Below, piece after piece: positions 6,153 through 6,847 of a stretch of DNA of 6,847 bases; the first letter of the stretch is position 1; each line of letters starts with the position of its first letter. The translations under genes were made by a program, and so were the position numbers. Location of the stretch: positions 1 to 6,847 of the forward strand of contig JAFYUX010000020.1 of the NCBI GenBank assembly GCA_017549385.1, read 5' to 3'. The notes beneath the pieces are model-generated. The model ran no database searches, had not been told where the DNA came from, and was given only the letters and a program-made list of their open reading frames with translations. The stretch comes from Bacillota bacterium. GTDB lineage: Bacteria > Bacillota > Clostridia > Peptostreptococcales > Anaerovoracaceae.

Positions 6153-6186
6153 GTGTTCCACAAGAAAGCCTCTGGTTTTGGAACAC
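6153..6186. repeat. bulged hairpin after the rpmE terminator
   Basis: GTGTTCC (6153-6159) pairs with GGAACAC (6180-6186). Inside, AAAGCC (6165-6170) pairs with GGTTTT (6174-6179), one pair being G-U, around a TCT loop. Five unpaired bases, ACAAG (6160-6164), form a bulge on one side only. No T run follows. Confidence 0.55.
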
Positions 6187-6241
6187 TGAGAACGATAAAC
6201 CCACGCTGATAAAAGAGACGCGTGTTTTATATAGAGAAATC

Positions 6242-6258
6242 CCCTGAAACCCGCAAAA
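6242..6258 (+). repeat. 17-bp direct repeat, copy 2 (right of rpmE unit)
   Basis: This is identical to 5738-5754 and 504 bp from it. It lies 50 bp before the prfA -10 element. In both copies the AACCC inside the repeat is complementary to a GGGTT some 40-50 bp downstream, beside the promoter (5790-5794 and 6298-6302). Confidence 0.8.
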
Positions 6259-6305
6259 TAAAAGCTTTGCCCATTGTGGATATAGGTTTTTTTACGGGGG
6301 TTTTG

Positions 6306-6314
6306 TGTTATAAT
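6306..6314 (+). promoter_or_regulatory. extended -10 promoter of prfA
   Basis: TGTTATAAT contains a perfect -10 hexamer (6309-6314) with the TG extension. The -35 position (about 6286-6292) is only a T-rich run, so the promoter would rely on the extended -10. The predicted start is near 6321, giving a leader of about 76 nt. Confidence 0.65.
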
Positions 6315-6318
6315 TATA

Positions 6319-6365
6319 AGAGTGCGGAGTTTTGCAGACGCGATATATCCGCGTTGGCAGACTCT
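6319..6365 (+). promoter_or_regulatory. structured prfA leader with two competing folds
   Basis: One fold has ACGCG (6338-6342) with CGCGT (6350-6354), extended through a mismatch by TTGC (6332-6335, or TTTGC) with GCA (6357-6361 region), and closed by AGAGT (6319-6323) with ACTCT (6361-6365). The other has GCGGA (6324-6328) with TCCGC (6348-6352). They share bases 6350-6352 and exclude one another. No terminator T tract follows. Confidence 0.4.
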
Positions 6366-6396
6366 ACAGTTAAGGAAGTCAAGGAGTAGATTTATT

Positions 6397-6847
6397 ATGT
6401 ACGATAAACTCGACTTTATTCAGGAAAAATACCAGGAATTAAGCTTAAAGGTATCTGATCCTGATGTTATTGCAGACCAGGCAAACTGGCAGAAATATGC
6501 AAAAGAACTGGGCGAAATCGAACCGATCGTTCAGAAATACGTAGAATACAAGAGCGCAGTTGACGGCATCAAGGAAGCAAAAGAAATCCTTGGTGACAAC
6601 AGCTCTGACGAAGAAATGAGAGAACTCGCTAAGATGGAACTCTCTGATCTCGAAGATAAAGTAGAAGTATACACAGAAGAACTCAGAATTCTCCTTATCC
6701 CTAAGGACCCTAACGATTCAAGAAACGTAATCCTTGAAGTAAGAGCGGGTACTGGTGGTGACGAAGCAGCTCTCTTCGGTGCTGACCTCCTCAGAATGTA
6801 CATCCGTTACGCTGAACGTCAGGGCTGGAAGACAGAAATGATGGACA
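6397..6847 (+). CDS. prfA: peptide chain release factor 1 (RF1), 3'-truncated by window edge
   Basis: RF1 recognises UAA and UAG stop codons and triggers hydrolysis of peptidyl-tRNA on the ribosome. The window holds the first 150 codons. They start MYDKLDFIQEKYQELSLKVSDP, continue through the charged helical domain 1, and reach the conserved EVRAGTGGDEAALFGADLLRMYIRYAE at 114-140. That segment, together with the RF1-like start of the chain, separates it from unrelated coiled-coil proteins. The stop-codon-reading loop and the GGQ motif lie past the window edge, so RF1 versus RF2 rests on the N-terminal sequence and on the neighbouring prmC. RF2 usually has a programmed frameshift near its start, and none is seen. 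The ATG at 6397 has AAGGAG at 6381-6386, ten bases upstream. Confidence 0.95.
   Translation, partial: MYDKLDFIQEKYQELSLKVSDPDVIADQANWQKYAKELGEIEPIVQKYVEYKSAVDGIKEAKEILGDNSSDEEMRELAKMELSDLEDKVEVYTEELRILLIPKDPNDSRNVILEVRAGTGGDEAALFGADLLRMYIRYAERQGWKTEMMD

Larger units (their letters stand above)
6150..6305. other. non-coding spacer between rpmE terminator and prfA promoter
   Basis: I see no gene here. It holds a bulged hairpin at 6153-6186, a second imperfect hairpin at 6195-6230 (ATAAA with TTTAT, then CACGC with GCGTG, 2x1 internal loop, 13-nt loop) and copy 2 of the 17-bp repeat. Nothing else is recognisable. Confidence 0.55.

Noticed and set aside
6229..6258. Minus-strand promoter (TTGCGG, 17 bp, TATATA) overlapping repeat copy 2
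   Set aside because: Only three of six and four of six consensus matches, and copy 1 of the repeat has no matching -10.

Overview
The window is a housekeeping segment of what looks like a Firmicutes chromosome, probably class Clostridia. The reasons are the gene set and order (LCP protein, class II fructose-bisphosphatase GlpX, Rho, DUF1385/YqhQ-type membrane protein, PrmC, L31, RF1), strong AGGAGG-type ribosome binding sites, moderate GC content with AT-rich spacers, and intrinsic terminators with short GC-rich stems. All seven protein genes are on the + strand, and all are chromosomal core genes. I see no transposase, phage gene, CRISPR array, tRNA or rRNA.

Layout: (1) 2-814, the 3' part of an LCP-family gene whose start lies outside the window. 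(2) 911-1906, glpX, followed by a terminator at 1920-1951 that sits directly against the rho ribosome binding site. (3) 1965-3398 rho and 3414-4526 DUF1385 are 15 bp apart and probably co-transcribed; they end at a bidirectional terminator (4564-4596). (4) 4527-4817 is a 291-bp spacer. On the minus strand it holds an exact-consensus sigma-A-type promoter (TTGACA, 17 bp, TATAAT) that points back at the terminator, which predicts an undescribed small RNA of about 140 nt. (5) 4818-5696, prmC. (6) 5915-6115, rpmE (66 aa, zinc-ribbon form of L31), with its own extended -10 promoter and a strong terminator. (7) 6397 to the right edge, the 5' part of prfA, with its own extended -10 promoter and a structured leader.

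Functionally the right half concerns translation: PrmC methylates the GGQ glutamine of release factor 1, which prfA encodes, and L31 is a ribosomal protein. Rho terminates transcription. GlpX is gluconeogenic and the LCP protein acts at the cell envelope.

The most interesting signals are in the spacers: the predicted minus-strand small RNA between the DUF1385 gene and prmC; an interrupted inverted repeat that brackets the rpmE promoter; an exact 17-bp direct repeat on each side of the rpmE transcription unit; and the terminator placed so close to rho that rho transcription must apparently read through it. No large new multi-gene system is visible.
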